NCBI GenBank assembly: GCA_934725005.1
Contig: CAKVBE010000070.1
Coordinates: 1 to 5,666, forward strand
DNA from: an uncultured Rickettsiales bacterium
GTDB taxonomy: Bacteria; Pseudomonadota; Alphaproteobacteria; Rickettsiales; UBA1997
DNA: 5,666 nt
Direction of reading: 5' to 3'
The notes under the pieces are model-generated. The model saw only the letters and a program-made list of their open reading frames with translations. It ran no database searches and was not told where the DNA came from. Each line of letters starts with the position of its first letter. The stretch's first letter is position 1. A program made the position numbers and the translations under genes. Below, piece by piece: positions 5,621 through 5,666 of the stretch.

Positions 5621-5666
5621 AATAAATATTTATATATTTTTTTAAAGTATGCTATATATATATACT
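5621..5666 (+). terminator. Possible weak A/T-only terminator after the endonuclease gene
   Basis: Directly after the stop codon is the perfect palindrome ATAAATATTTAT (5622-5633), followed by seven Ts (5637-5643). The stem would contain only A-T pairs, so the hairpin is marginal even though the T-run fits. A second imperfect inverted repeat, AGTAT (5646-5650) with ATACT (5662-5666) around TATATA, runs into the window edge, and its full extent is unknown. Confidence 0.25.

Overview
The window comes from an AT-rich bacterium (roughly 25-30% GC by eye). It uses the standard bacterial code: TGG is the Trp codon and no gene reads through TGA. Several genes have purine-rich Shine-Dalgarno sites and the promoters look sigma70-like. 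Taxonomy cannot be fixed from sequence alone. A low-GC Bacillota or a gut Vampirovibrionia/Melainabacteria-type genome would both fit, and I hold this loosely.

Layout. (1) Bases 1-881, minus strand: the N-terminal 293 residues of a secreted protein of unknown function with a clear signal peptide, cut by the window edge. (2) Bases 882-951: a short divergent promoter region whose palindromic ATTATATAAT could supply a -10 element to both strands. (3) Bases 952-1461: an Ogt/MGMT-type O6-alkylguanine-DNA alkyltransferase with an intact PCHR active site. (4) Bases 1534-2568: a 344-residue cytoplasmic-looking protein that I do not recognise. (5) Bases 2569-3070: about 500 bases without a conventional gene but with much structure. 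It holds a GC-richer patch, a phased set of TATCC repeats with inverted copies downstream, a possible 22-codon ORF directly followed by a hairpin-plus-T8 terminator, an inverted/direct repeat pair, and an extended -10 promoter. (6) Bases 3071-5620: a two-gene type II restriction-modification operon, a Dam/DpnII-like adenine methyltransferase followed 12 bases later by an AlwI-family endonuclease. (7) Bases 5621-5666: an A/T-only tail with a T-run.

How the genes work together. The methyltransferase and endonuclease form a complete, intact-looking restriction-modification module. AlwI-family enzymes are known to cut outside a short asymmetric site (AlwI itself: GGATC). A single GATC-specific Dam-like methylase would protect both strands of such a site, because GATC is its palindromic core. 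That explains why one methylase could suffice for a type IIS-style endonuclease, which often needs two. The methylase gene comes first and has the promoter, which favours protection before cutting. The upstream 500 bases may carry its regulatory region. The alkyltransferase and the two unknown proteins show no evident functional link to the restriction module.
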